From assembly GCF_004168035.1 (NCBI RefSeq), contig NZ_SDPU01000022.1, positions 186,001-250,000 on the forward strand: a stretch of 64,000 bases of DNA. Direction: 5' to 3'. Source of the DNA: Nocardioides iriomotensis. GTDB lineage: Bacteria > Actinomycetota > Actinomycetes > Propionibacteriales > Nocardioidaceae. A program made the translations under genes and the position numbers. Below are positions 23,660 to 32,776 of this stretch, one piece after another. The notes under the pieces are model-generated. The model saw only the letters and a program-made list of their open reading frames with translations, was not told the DNA's origin and searched no databases. Position 1 is the stretch's first letter, and every line of letters begins with the position of its first letter.

Positions 23660-23687
23660 TTGGATCGCCCCGGGGACGTGTCACAAT
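23660..23687 (+). promoter_or_regulatory. Likely promoter of the principal sigma gene
   Basis: TTGGAT (23660-23665), 16 bases, then CACAAT (23682-23687) would start transcription near 23694 and give a leader of about 60 bases carrying the GAGAGG ribosome site. The -10 is non-ideal; assignment is tentative. Confidence 0.35.
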
Positions 23688-23752
23688 GGGAGAGCGGCTC
23701 TTGACGTGTACGGGCTTTGCCGCGCCCGACATCCGCTGTACGAGAGGTATTC

Positions 23753-25252
<1,500 letters not shown>

Positions 25253-25291
25253 GGTCCGCCGCCGCACGTCGTCCGCGACCCAGTGTCGCTC

Positions 25292-25336
25292 CGGCGCCCG
25301 CTTCCCGAGCAGGGGAGCGGGCGCCGTGCCTTTTCC
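25292..25336 (+). terminator. Rho-independent terminator after the sigma factor gene
   Basis: The arms at 25292-25306 and 25312-25326 (CGGCGCCCGCT... with ...AGCGGGCGCCG) pair almost fully around GAGCA, followed by TGCCTTTTCC. It is the most canonical terminator in the window. Confidence 0.85.
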
Positions 25337-25441
25337 GGCGCGGATGCAACCCGGCCGGAGGAAGTTGCGTCTTGGCTGCAGTGAGGGCCTCGCAGGGAGG
25401 TGCTCGACCGCCGTCCGGCGGACCATTCCAGGAGAACAGCC

Positions 25442-26008
25442 ATGACCAGCATCGCCAGCACCAAGCGCGCGACCCTGGCGGCCGCGGGCCTCGCCCTCGC
25501 CGCCTTCGTCGGCACCGCCGCCCCGGCGCTCGCCGCCACCGCCACCTTCCAGGACGCCAAGGGCGACGTGGCCCACGGGGTCGACCTCGAGTCGGTGAAG
25601 GTGGTGAACGAGAAGAGCGTCCGCATCACGGTCCAGCACGCGGACATCGTCAAGTCCTGGCGCAGCGGCGCCAGCCAGACGGTCTTCCTCGACACCGACC
25701 CGTCGAGGCCGGGCCCGGAGTTCGCGTTCCCGTCCGTCGCCTACCAGGGTGGCGACTACGCCCTCATCAAGACGCGGGGTGACGGCTGGGGCTTCGGCCG
25801 CCGTGCGGTGCCGCTGACCTGCGGCTACGAGCTCCGCCTCGACTTCGCGCGCGACGTCAGCACCATGCGCATCGACCCCGCGTGCCTCGGCAACCCCGGC
25901 GAGATCCGTGTCGCGGTCAAGGCGGCCGGCACCCAGGCCGACGGTGACGTCGTCACCGACTGGCTCGGCGGCCGCCGTCAGCTGACCGAATGGGTCGCCA
26001 AGGGCTGA
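25442..26008 (+). CDS. Secreted protein of unknown function
   Basis: A 188-residue exported protein. A Sec signal covers residues 1-31 (TKRATLAAAGLALAAFVGTAAPALAA). The mature part looks all-beta, with FQDAKGDVAHGVDLESVKV, FLDTDPSRPGPEF and TCGYELRLDFARDVSTMRID, and one Cys pair (C at about 127 and 145) that could form a disulfide. Similar secreted actinobacterial proteins of about 190 residues exist without assigned function. AGGAGA precedes ATG 25442. It is a single-gene unit, convergent with the transporter at 26075. Confidence 0.82.
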   Translation: MTSIASTKRATLAAAGLALAAFVGTAAPALAATATFQDAKGDVAHGVDLESVKVVNEKSVRITVQHADIVKSWRSGASQTVFLDTDPSRPGPEFAFPSVAYQGGDYALIKTRGDGWGFGRRAVPLTCGYELRLDFARDVSTMRIDPACLGNPGEIRVAVKAAGTQADGDVVTDWLGGRRQLTEWVAKG

Positions 26009-26074
26009 ATCGCCCAGGTCCGCGCATGGCTCCACGTTCCGTCCGGGCTGGCCCGGGTGAAGCGACAGGTGGGG

Positions 26075-26917
26075 TCAACCGGCGGCCACCAGCGCGACCG
26101 CCACAGCGCAGAGCCCAAGGCCCACGCCTTGGGCTCTGTGCACGCGCTCGTGCAGCACCAGCGCGGCGAGCAGGACCGTGGTCGCCGGGTACAGCGAGGC
26201 GAGGATCCCCGAGATCGTCAGGTAACCGAGCTGGGTCGAGACCAGGAACGACCACGTGGCGAGCGCGCCGAGGAGTCCGGCGAGCACGGCCCAGCGCACC
26301 GGCCGCTCGCGCGGCACCCAGGAGCCGCGCAGCAGCAGAGCCAGCACGACAACGGTCGGGACCGAGACACCCTGGGCCGCGGCGAGCGGCCACAACCCCG
26401 CGCCGTCGGGCACCTGTCCGAGCGCGGCGAAGAGAACGCCGAAGCCCAGCCCGGCGAGCAGCCCGTCCACCAGCCCCTCGGCGAGGCTGGCCCGCGGGCC
26501 GGTGCGGTGCTCCTCGGGAACGCTGGCGACCAGCCAGATGCCCGGCAGGGCGGCGGCGATGCCGAACCACACGAGCGGCGCGAAGCGCTCGCCGCCGACG
26601 GCGCCGGCCAGGACCGGCACCACCGCCGCGCCGACGGCCGAGATCGGGGCGACCACGCTCATCCGGCCGGAGGCGAAGCCTCGGTAGAGGAACCCCGTGC
26701 CGAGGCCGGTCGCCACCCCGGCAAGGGCGGCCCAGGCGAAGTCGCGGCCCGAGGGGTCGCCCGGCACGGCGAGCGCGACCAGGGCCACGCAGACGGTCGC
26801 GGAGGTGTTGCCGACCACAGCGACGGACCAGGCGGACACCCGCCGGGACACGATCCCGCCGATGAAGTCGGAGACGCCGTACGCCATCGCGGAGACCAGC
26901 GCCAGGAGGATCGCCAT
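26075..26917 (-). CDS. EamA/DMT-family transporter
   Basis: A 280-residue membrane protein with ten predicted helices in two EamA repeats (about 1-125 and 145-280). Motifs include SAMAYGVSDFIGGIVSRR, GFASGRMSVVAPISAVGAAVVPVL and GYLTISGILASLYPATTVLLA. The family moves metabolites, amino acids or drugs; the substrate is unknown. Its ATG overlaps the stop of the DUF456 gene (ATGA), so the two are translated together. Confidence 0.9.
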   Translation of the reverse strand: MAILLALVSAMAYGVSDFIGGIVSRRVSAWSVAVVGNTSATVCVALVALAVPGDPSGRDFAWAALAGVATGLGTGFLYRGFASGRMSVVAPISAVGAAVVPVLAGAVGGERFAPLVWFGIAAALPGIWLVASVPEEHRTGPRASLAEGLVDGLLAGLGFGVLFAALGQVPDGAGLWPLAAAQGVSVPTVVVLALLLRGSWVPRERPVRWAVLAGLLGALATWSFLVSTQLGYLTISGILASLYPATTVLLAALVLHERVHRAQGVGLGLCAVAVALVAAG

Positions 26918-27393
26918 CAGGTCAGGGTGGCGCCGACGAAGTACGTCGCGGCGGCGAGTCCCGCCGCGACGAGCTCGATCAGCACCGAGAGGCCGGCCGC
27001 CTTCAACGCATGCTTCGTGGACGGCCAGGCGTCGTCACGGCCGACCCGCTGCAGCTCGGCGAGGTACACGCCCAGCACGAACCCGATCAGCAGCCCGACC
27101 ACGGGGACCACGAAGAACCCGACGAGCCCGAGCAGGCCGCCGACCATGAGGGTGCGGTTGGGCACACCGGCGTTCTTGAGGTTCCGCCCGGGTACGGCGT
27201 ACTTGACGACTGTGCCCACCGCCAGCAGCACGACCACGACGGAGAACACCGTCCACGCCGTGGCGGTGCCGTCCAGGGCGGCCCAGACGAGCACCGCGGC
27301 GAGGATCAGCACGCTGCCGGGCAGCACCGGCACCAGCACGCCCAGCAGGCCGACGAGCACCGCCAGCCCGACGATCACCTCGGTCGCGTCCAC
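26917..27393 (-). CDS. DUF456 membrane protein
   Basis: A 158-residue membrane protein with about five helices and the family's pattern of Gly-rich pairs: LGVLVPVLPGSVLILAAVL, VGGLLGLVGFFVVPVVGLLIG and a C-terminal TKHALKAAGLSVLIELVAAG. The function is unknown. TAGGCT (on the minus strand, 27400-27405), six bases before the GTG start at 27393, suggests a leaderless two-gene transcript with the EamA transporter. Confidence 0.88.
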   Translation of the reverse strand: MDATEVIVGLAVLVGLLGVLVPVLPGSVLILAAVLVWAALDGTATAWTVFSVVVVLLAVGTVVKYAVPGRNLKNAGVPNRTLMVGGLLGLVGFFVVPVVGLLIGFVLGVYLAELQRVGRDDAWPSTKHALKAAGLSVLIELVAAGLAAATYFVGATLT

Positions 27394-27428
27394 GGGAGCA
27401 GCCTAGGGGGCGGACCGACCCGGAGACG

Positions 27429-27462
27429 CGACGAGCCCCGGCCGTGCGGCCGGGGCTCGTCG
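27429..27462 (-). terminator. Hairpin after the DUF7455 gene
   Basis: A 15-base perfect stem (CGACGAGCCCCGGCC, loop GTGC, then its complement) lies between two minus-strand genes. The U-run is poor. Its position suits termination of the upstream DUF7455 gene. Confidence 0.65.
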
Positions 27463-27486
27463 AAGCTCTGGAGAGTCGGGAAGCGG

Positions 27487-27717
27487 TCAGCGCTCACTCT
27501 CGGACGCGGTGGCCGGAGTGTCGGACAGCTTCTCGGTCTCGTCGTGGACGTGGATAGCGATCTCGCGCAGCCTGTCGCCGTGCTCACGCGCGTGGTGCGC
27601 GCAGAACAGGAGCTCTCCACCACCGGCGAGCTCGACGCGGAGGTAGGCCTGCGCGCCGCAACGGTCGCAGCGGTCAAGAGCCGAGAGCGGCGTGCTCGGG
27701 GCAACTGCAGTGGTCAC
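27487..27717 (-). CDS. Small zinc-ribbon-like protein (DUF7455)
   Basis: A 76-residue protein. CDRCGAQAYLRVELAGGGELLFCAHH carries two CxxC/CxxH-like ligand pairs (C17, C20, C39, H42 approximately) that should bind zinc, as in a family common in actinobacteria next to parE or the principal sigma gene. The function is unknown. GAAAGAGG upstream of the GTG start provides a ribosome site. It is divergent from parE. Confidence 0.85.
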   Translation of the reverse strand: MTTAVAPSTPLSALDRCDRCGAQAYLRVELAGGGELLFCAHHAREHGDRLREIAIHVHDETEKLSDTPATASESER

Positions 27718-28148
27718 TTGAGGCCTCTTTCCTTCCTGGTGTCCGGTTCAACGTAGCGCGGGCGGCCAATGTTCCTCGGGTACCCGTCTCGCCTCATCGG
27801 ACACAACATCCAATCACGCCTAGTGCTTCCCACCGGTGGGTGGTATCTCCCCGTGAGACCGGGTGACCTCTCCCACATATGTTCGTGCGGCCTGCTCCTC
27901 ACCTGAGGACTTCCGTCCCCGGGTCCTCCCTGGCCGGACCTCGTCGTCCGTCCCGTGCAGATGGTTCGTTCTCAAGTGTGACGCGGCTTGGCACCTGTTC
28001 GTTGCCAATCGCGCGTTCCTTGAAACTTCCGTGGCCGCATCGTGACACTCGCGACGGTCGTACGTCGGTAGGCGTGGCGCGACGGAGCGCCCGGCGTGTC
28101 GCGGGTAGATTTGCCGGGCAGCCCCCGCCCAGGCATGAAGGAGCCGAG
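27718..28148. other. 431-base divergent intergenic region before parE
   Basis: No coding region is supported. It contains a 12-base perfect palindrome, CCCACCGGTGGG (27829-27840). A likely parE -10 box, TAGATT (28106-28111), gives a leader of about 31 bases with GAAGGAG five bases before the TTG start. The ATG at 28135 lies in another frame and leads only into a shadow reading. Confidence 0.5.
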
Positions 28149-30239
28149 TTGCCGCCCCGCACCGCCGGAGGAACCACGATCGACAACACGTACAACGCCC
28201 ACCACCTCCTCGTCCTCGAGGGGCTGGAGGCCGTCCGCAAGCGGCCCGGCATGTACATCGGCTCCACCGACACCCGCGGCCTCATGCACTGCCTGTGGGA
28301 GATCATCGACAACGGCGTCGACGAGGCGCTGGCCGGCGCGGCGAGCCGGGTCGAGGTCGTCCTCCACCCCGACGACTCCGTCGAGGTGCACGACGACGGT
28401 CGCGGCATCCCGACCGACAAGGAGCCCAAGACCGGGCTCCCCGGCGTCGAGGTCGTCGCGACCAAGCTGCACGCCGGCGGCAAGTTCGGCGGCTCGTCGT
28501 ACGTCGCCACCGGCGGCCTGCACGGCGTGGGCCTCTCCGTCGTCAACGCGCTGTCGGCGCGGATGGACATCGACGTCGAGCGGTCCCCGTCGGTCCAGGG
28601 CATGTCGTTCCAGCGCGGCAACCCGGGCGTCTTCGACGGTGAGGGACCGAAGGCTGCGTTCTCGCCGCAGTCCGGCCTGACCCGCAAGGGCGGCCGGGTC
28701 AAGAAGGGCGTCACCGGCACCCGCATCCAGTTCTGGGCCGACCGGCAGATCTTCACCAAGGACGCGACCTTCGTCTACGACGAGCTGGTGACCCGCGCGC
28801 GGCAGACGTCGTTCATCGTGCCGGGCCTCGAGATCCTGATCCGCGACCTGCGCGGTGACGAGCCCGTCGAGGAGAGCTTCAAGCACGACGGCGGCATCTC
28901 GGAGTTCTGCGAGTTCCTCGCCGCCGACGAGGCCGTCACCGACGTGCTCCGCCTGCAGGGCGAGGAGCGGTTCACCGAGACGGTCCCGCTGCTCGACGAC
29001 CAGGGCCACATGACGCCGCAGGACGTCGAGCGCGACCTGGTCGTCGACGTCGCCCTCCGCTGGGGCACCGGCTACGAGACCGAGCTGCGGTCCTTCGTCA
29101 ACGTGATCGCCACGCCCAAGGGCGGCACCCACGTCGGCGGGTTCGAGGCCGCGCTCACCAAGACGTTCAACGACGTGCTCCGCGCGACCAAGACGCTGAA
29201 GACCGCCGAGGCCGACGTCGTCAAGGACGACGTTCTCGAGGGCCTCACCGCCGTCGTCACCGCCCGGCTCGCGGAGCCGCAGTTCGAGGGCCAGACCAAG
29301 GAGGTGCTCGGCACGCCGGCCGCCCGCACGATCGTGCGCAAGGTCGTCGCCGCCGAGCTGAAGAAGTTCCTCACCTCGACCAAGCGCGCCGAGAAGGCGC
29401 AGGCCAAGCTGGTGCTGGAGAAGGTGGCCAACGCCTCCCGCACCCGGATCGCCGCGCGCACCCACCGCGAGACGCAGCGCCGCAAGAACGCCCTCGAGTC
29501 CAGCGCGCTCCCGTCGAAGCTCGCCGACTGCCGGTCCAACGACATGGACCGCAGCGAGCTCTTCATCGTCGAGGGTGACTCCGCCCTCGGTACGGCGAAG
29601 CTCGCGCGCAACTCCGAGTTCCAGGCGCTGCTGCCGATCCGCGGCAAGATCCTCAACGTGCAGAAGGCATCGGTCGGCGACATGCTGAAAAACACCGAGT
29701 GCGCCTCGATCATCCAGGTGGTCGGCGCGGGCTCGGGCCGCACGTTCGACATCGACGCACGCCGCTACGGCCGGATCATCTTCATGGCCGACGCCGACTC
29801 CGACGGCGCGCACATCCGCTGCCTGCTCACGACGCTCTTCTTCAAGTACATGCCCGAGCTGATCAAGGAAGGCCGCGTCTACACCGCGGTCCCGCCGCTG
29901 CACCGGATCGAGCTGTCCAACCCCAAGAAGGGGATGGACAAGTACGTCTACACCTACTCCGACCCCGACCTGCAGCGGAAGCTCGCCGAGCTGACCAAGA
30001 AGGGCGTGCGCTGGAAGGAGCCGGTGCAGCGCTACAAGGGCCTCGGTGAGATGGACGCCGACCAGCTGGCCGAGACGACGATGGACCCGATGCACCGCAC
30101 CCTGCGGCGCATCACCTTCGACGACGCCGAGGTCGCCTCCGAGGTGTTCGAGCTGCTGATGGGGTCCGAGGTCGCGCCGCGCAAGGACTTCATCATCCAA
30201 GGCGCCTACGAAGTGGACGCGGACACGTTGGACGCGTAG
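28149..30239 (+). CDS. parE: DNA topoisomerase IV subunit B
   Basis: A 696-residue type IIA topoisomerase ATPase subunit. GHKL motifs are EVRKRPGMYIG-like VRKRPGMYIGSTDTRGL, EIIDNGVDEALAG and GGLHGVGLSVVNALS. The TOPRIM metal motifs EGDSALG (about 475) and MADADSDGAHI (about 545) and a C-terminal RYKGLGEMDADQL follow. With ParC (35195) it would decatenate chromosomes. TTG 28149 is chosen because GAAGGAG lies five bases upstream and the reading matches usual ParE length; longer readings begin in the intergenic region. A separate gyrA/gyrB pair is expected elsewhere. Confidence 0.93.
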   Translation: MPPRTAGGTTIDNTYNAHHLLVLEGLEAVRKRPGMYIGSTDTRGLMHCLWEIIDNGVDEALAGAASRVEVVLHPDDSVEVHDDGRGIPTDKEPKTGLPGVEVVATKLHAGGKFGGSSYVATGGLHGVGLSVVNALSARMDIDVERSPSVQGMSFQRGNPGVFDGEGPKAAFSPQSGLTRKGGRVKKGVTGTRIQFWADRQIFTKDATFVYDELVTRARQTSFIVPGLEILIRDLRGDEPVEESFKHDGGISEFCEFLAADEAVTDVLRLQGEERFTETVPLLDDQGHMTPQDVERDLVVDVALRWGTGYETELRSFVNVIATPKGGTHVGGFEAALTKTFNDVLRATKTLKTAEADVVKDDVLEGLTAVVTARLAEPQFEGQTKEVLGTPAARTIVRKVVAAELKKFLTSTKRAEKAQAKLVLEKVANASRTRIAARTHRETQRRKNALESSALPSKLADCRSNDMDRSELFIVEGDSALGTAKLARNSEFQALLPIRGKILNVQKASVGDMLKNTECASIIQVVGAGSGRTFDIDARRYGRIIFMADADSDGAHIRCLLTTLFFKYMPELIKEGRVYTAVPPLHRIELSNPKKGMDKYVYTYSDPDLQRKLAELTKKGVRWKEPVQRYKGLGEMDADQLAETTMDPMHRTLRRITFDDAEVASEVFELLMGSEVAPRKDFIIQGAYEVDADTLDA

Positions 30240-30242
30240 CCC

Positions 30243-30914
30243 TCAGGCGTCGCGCCTGAGCACGGCCGACCACAACGGCCACTGCCCGTCGGAGGAGGCG
30301 TGGCGGTCCAGCGACACCAGCCGCACGTCGTCGCCGGCGAGCGCGCGCATCTCGGCCTCGTCGAGCGGCCACGGCGGCTCTTCCGGGTACGGCGCGCCGT
30401 CGGGCCGGATGACCTGCACCGCGACCATCTCCCCGCCCGGACGCAGCAGCGCCCGCAGCCCGGCGCCCGCCTCGGAGCGGACCACGGGCGGCATCGCCTG
30501 CACCGTGAACACCTCGACCACGAGGTCGAACGCCCCGCGCAGGTCCTCCGGGAGGTCGAGCAGGTCCGCGACGCGGAACTCGACCGGGCTGTCCGGGTAG
30601 CGGGCGGTCACGAGCCGGATCGCGCTGGGGGAGATGTCGAAAGCGGTGGTGGCCCAGCCGTGCGCCGCGGTGGCCTGCGCGTCGGCGCCGAGGCCGACCC
30701 CGACGACCACCGCGCGGCGACCCTCACCGGGGCCGAGCGCGGCGAGGTGCTGCGCGACCAGCGGCATCGGGTCGGTCCGAGGCCACGGTGTGTCGACCTC
30801 GTCGCGCACAGCCGCGGACCACAGCTCCTCGAACCATCGGGTGGGCTCGCCGTCGCGGGCTGCCGCCGTGCCCAGCCGGTCGGCGGCGCGGGCCCAGCTC
30901 CGTTCGTCGGTCAC
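30243..30914 (-). CDS. Class I SAM-dependent methyltransferase
   Basis: A 223-residue methyltransferase-fold protein. Motif I is VVVGVGLGADAQATA (about 70), the acidic post-I is TAFDISPSAI, motif III is FDLVVEVFTVQAMP (about 130) and then LRPGGEMVAVQVI. It resembles the thiopurine-methyltransferase-like/UbiE group; the substrate is unknown. TACCGT (on the minus strand, 30922-30927), seven bases before the GTG, indicates leaderless transcription. It is convergent with parE, with a gap of only three bases. Confidence 0.82.
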   Translation of the reverse strand: MTDERSWARAADRLGTAAARDGEPTRWFEELWSAAVRDEVDTPWPRTDPMPLVAQHLAALGPGEGRRAVVVGVGLGADAQATAAHGWATTAFDISPSAIRLVTARYPDSPVEFRVADLLDLPEDLRGAFDLVVEVFTVQAMPPVVRSEAGAGLRALLRPGGEMVAVQVIRPDGAPYPEEPPWPLDEAEMRALAGDDVRLVSLDRHASSDGQWPLWSAVLRRDA

Positions 30915-30949
30915 GGACGCGACGGTAGCCGGGCTGGCAGCATGGCGCC

Positions 30950-31330
30950 ATGCTCGATCACGACGCCGTCAGCCACTGGGTCACCCGCTACGAGGAGGTC
31001 TGGCGCACGCCCGGGGTCGACGGCGTCGCGTCGCTCTTCACCGACGACGCGACGTACCTGACCTCGCCGTGGGCCGACCCGGTTACGGGCCTCGCCGACA
31101 TCGGCGCCTTCTGGGACGCCGAGCGTGACGGGCCCGACGAGCCGTTCACGATGACCAGCGAGGTCGTGGCGGTCGACGCGCACGCGGCGGTGGTCCGGGT
31201 CGAGGTGCACTACACCGGCGACGAACCTCAGGCCTGGCGCGACCTGTGGGTGCTGCGGTTCGCGGCCGACGGGCGGTGCAGCCACTTCGAGGAGTGGCCG
31301 ATCGCGCCGCCTCGGGGCACAGCCGGCTAG
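30950..31330 (+). CDS. SnoaL/NTF2-like fold protein
   Basis: A 126-residue cone-shaped alpha/beta-barrel protein: HWVTRYEEVWRTPGVDGVASLFTDDATYLTSPWA at the N-terminus (in the order typical of SnoaL-like proteins) and RDLWVLRFAADGRCSHFEEWPI at the end. Such proteins are ketosteroid-isomerase-like enzymes or binding proteins; no catalytic pair is clear. CAGCAT (30938-30943), six bases before ATG, suggests a leaderless start. Its stop overlaps the stop of the convergent carbonic anhydrase gene. Confidence 0.82.
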   Translation: MLDHDAVSHWVTRYEEVWRTPGVDGVASLFTDDATYLTSPWADPVTGLADIGAFWDAERDGPDEPFTMTSEVVAVDAHAAVVRVEVHYTGDEPQAWRDLWVLRFAADGRCSHFEEWPIAPPRGTAG

Positions 31331-31824
31331 ACCTTCTGGTCGAGCAGCCCGCTGTCGACGTCGTAGAGGAAGCCGCCGACCTCGACCGTGTCGGGGATCA
31401 GCGGGTGGCTGCGGACCTTGCGCACGTCGTCCTCCAGCGCGGCGACCTGGTCGGTCACGACGCCGAACGTCTGCCAGGAGGCGTCCTGGCCGGCCGACTC
31501 GCCGACCCGCTCGCGCAGCTGCTCCAGCGTCGAGCTCGCCATCGCGCAGCGGGTGTGCGGCACGACGAGCACCCGCTTGACGTTGAGCAGGTGCGCCCCG
31601 AGCACGAGCGCCTCGAGCGCCGCGTCCGTGACGCGGCCGCCGGGGTTGCGGAAGATCTTGGCGTCGCCGGGGGAGAGGCCGAGCATGCGCAGCGGGTCGA
31701 TCCGCGAGTCCATGCAGGTCACGATGGCGATGCCGGCGTGGGCGATGCCGTCGAAGCCGCTCAGGTCGAACGTCTCCGCGTAGGCACGGTTGGCGGCCAG
31801 GAGGTCCTCGAACGCGTCGGTCAC
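31327..31824 (-). CDS. Beta-class carbonic anhydrase
   Basis: A 165-residue enzyme interconverting CO2 and bicarbonate. Zinc ligands are in TCMDSRIDP (Cys near 37, with the Asp-Arg dyad) and HTRCAM (His and Cys near 90-93). FRNPGGRVTD is family-typical. It belongs to the short Rv1284-like class rather than the long plant-like class. TAGGTT (on the minus strand, 31832-31837), seven bases before GTG 31824, suggests its own leaderless transcript, although the preceding Suc/Fer gene ends only ten bases upstream. Confidence 0.93.
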   Translation of the reverse strand: MTDAFEDLLAANRAYAETFDLSGFDGIAHAGIAIVTCMDSRIDPLRMLGLSPGDAKIFRNPGGRVTDAALEALVLGAHLLNVKRVLVVPHTRCAMASSTLEQLRERVGESAGQDASWQTFGVVTDQVAALEDDVRKVRSHPLIPDTVEVGGFLYDVDSGLLDQKV

Positions 31825-31834
31825 GCGTCGGAAC

Positions 31835-32776
31835 CTACCGGAGTGCCGACTCCGTCACGGCGGCCGTCCACCGCCGCAGCCCGACCGGACCCTTGAGGCA
31901 CGACTCCCGGCGCTCGACGTCGGTCGGCTCCGAGACGACGCGCACCTGCCAGCGCCGGCCGTCGGCGTGCGTGACGGTGGCGGTCCAGGCCTGGTCGCCG
32001 TCCGTCTCGCACGCGGGTACGGCGAGGGCGTCGAGGGAAACCTCGGCGGTGGCCTCGCGCACGAGGAGCTCGGCCACCTGCGCGGGCCCGGACCAGGTGG
32101 ACCGGCCGCGGCTGCCGGACACGACCGTCTCGCCGCGGTCGGCCGCGGCGAGCAGTGCGCTGGCACCGTCGACGTCGAGCCGTCCGTGCAGCGTGCCCGC
32201 GGGAAGCAGCACGGCCGTGGGCGCGAACCGGTGGCCGGAGGTGTGCGTGACCTCCCAGACCCGCCCGGTGTGCGCGGCGGCGGCGCCGATGGCGACCGGC
32301 CGGCCCTCGACGGCGCAGCAGACGTCGCGGGTCCCGTTGGTGCACACCAGGAGCTGCGCGCGGTCGACGGGCACGAGCGAGGGGAGCGATCGGCGTACCG
32401 CCTCCTGGTCGCCGTCGCGGACCGCGGCCCAGTCGAGCGCGAGCACGTCCTCGGGCGCGGCGATCGTCCCGGAGAGCAGCCACGTGGCACCCGGACGGGT
32501 GTGCGCGACGAGGAGACGGCGGGCGTCGTGGTCGTGGTCGACGTGCTCGTCCGCGTGCCGCCCCGGCCGCCGGACCAGCACGGGACGGACGTCGTGCTCG
32601 GCGGCGACGGCCTCGATGGCGCGGCCCAGCTCGGGGTCGAGGTGGCTGGCGGTGAACGCCTTCGCGCCCCACGGTCCGCTCTGCTCCAGCGCCACCCAGC
32701 CGAGCGCCTGCGGGGCGGAGCCCGCGAGCTGCTCGCCGACGAGGGCGGAGTCGGCCGAGCAGGACGAGCCGGTCAC
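31835..32776 (-). CDS. Sucrase/ferredoxin-like (Suc_Fer) family protein
   Basis: A 313-residue protein with two thioredoxin-like-ferredoxin modules. Cys-containing segments are SSCSADSALVGEQLAG at the N-terminus, LVCTNGTRDVCCAVEGRPVA near 150 and HTSGHRFAPTAVLLPAG near 180, the last two resembling the C-x(n)-C...HTSGHRFA pattern of the family, which may bind a [2Fe-2S] cluster. The function is uncertain. GTG 32776 overlaps the stop of the upstream exporter gene (GTGA), so it is co-translated with parC-lprG-p55. Confidence 0.82.
   Translation of the reverse strand: MTGSSCSADSALVGEQLAGSAPQALGWVALEQSGPWGAKAFTASHLDPELGRAIEAVAAEHDVRPVLVRRPGRHADEHVDHDHDARRLLVAHTRPGATWLLSGTIAAPEDVLALDWAAVRDGDQEAVRRSLPSLVPVDRAQLLVCTNGTRDVCCAVEGRPVAIGAAAAHTGRVWEVTHTSGHRFAPTAVLLPAGTLHGRLDVDGASALLAAADRGETVVSGSRGRSTWSGPAQVAELLVREATAEVSLDALAVPACETDGDQAWTATVTHADGRRWQVRVVSEPTDVERRESCLKGPVGLRRWTAAVTESALR

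Noticed and set aside
28135-28680. ATG at 28135 as an alternative start or upstream ORF before parE
   Set aside because: It is in a different frame from ParE and reads into a Ser/Arg/Thr-rich shadow of it. The GAAGGAG just after it serves the TTG at 28149.
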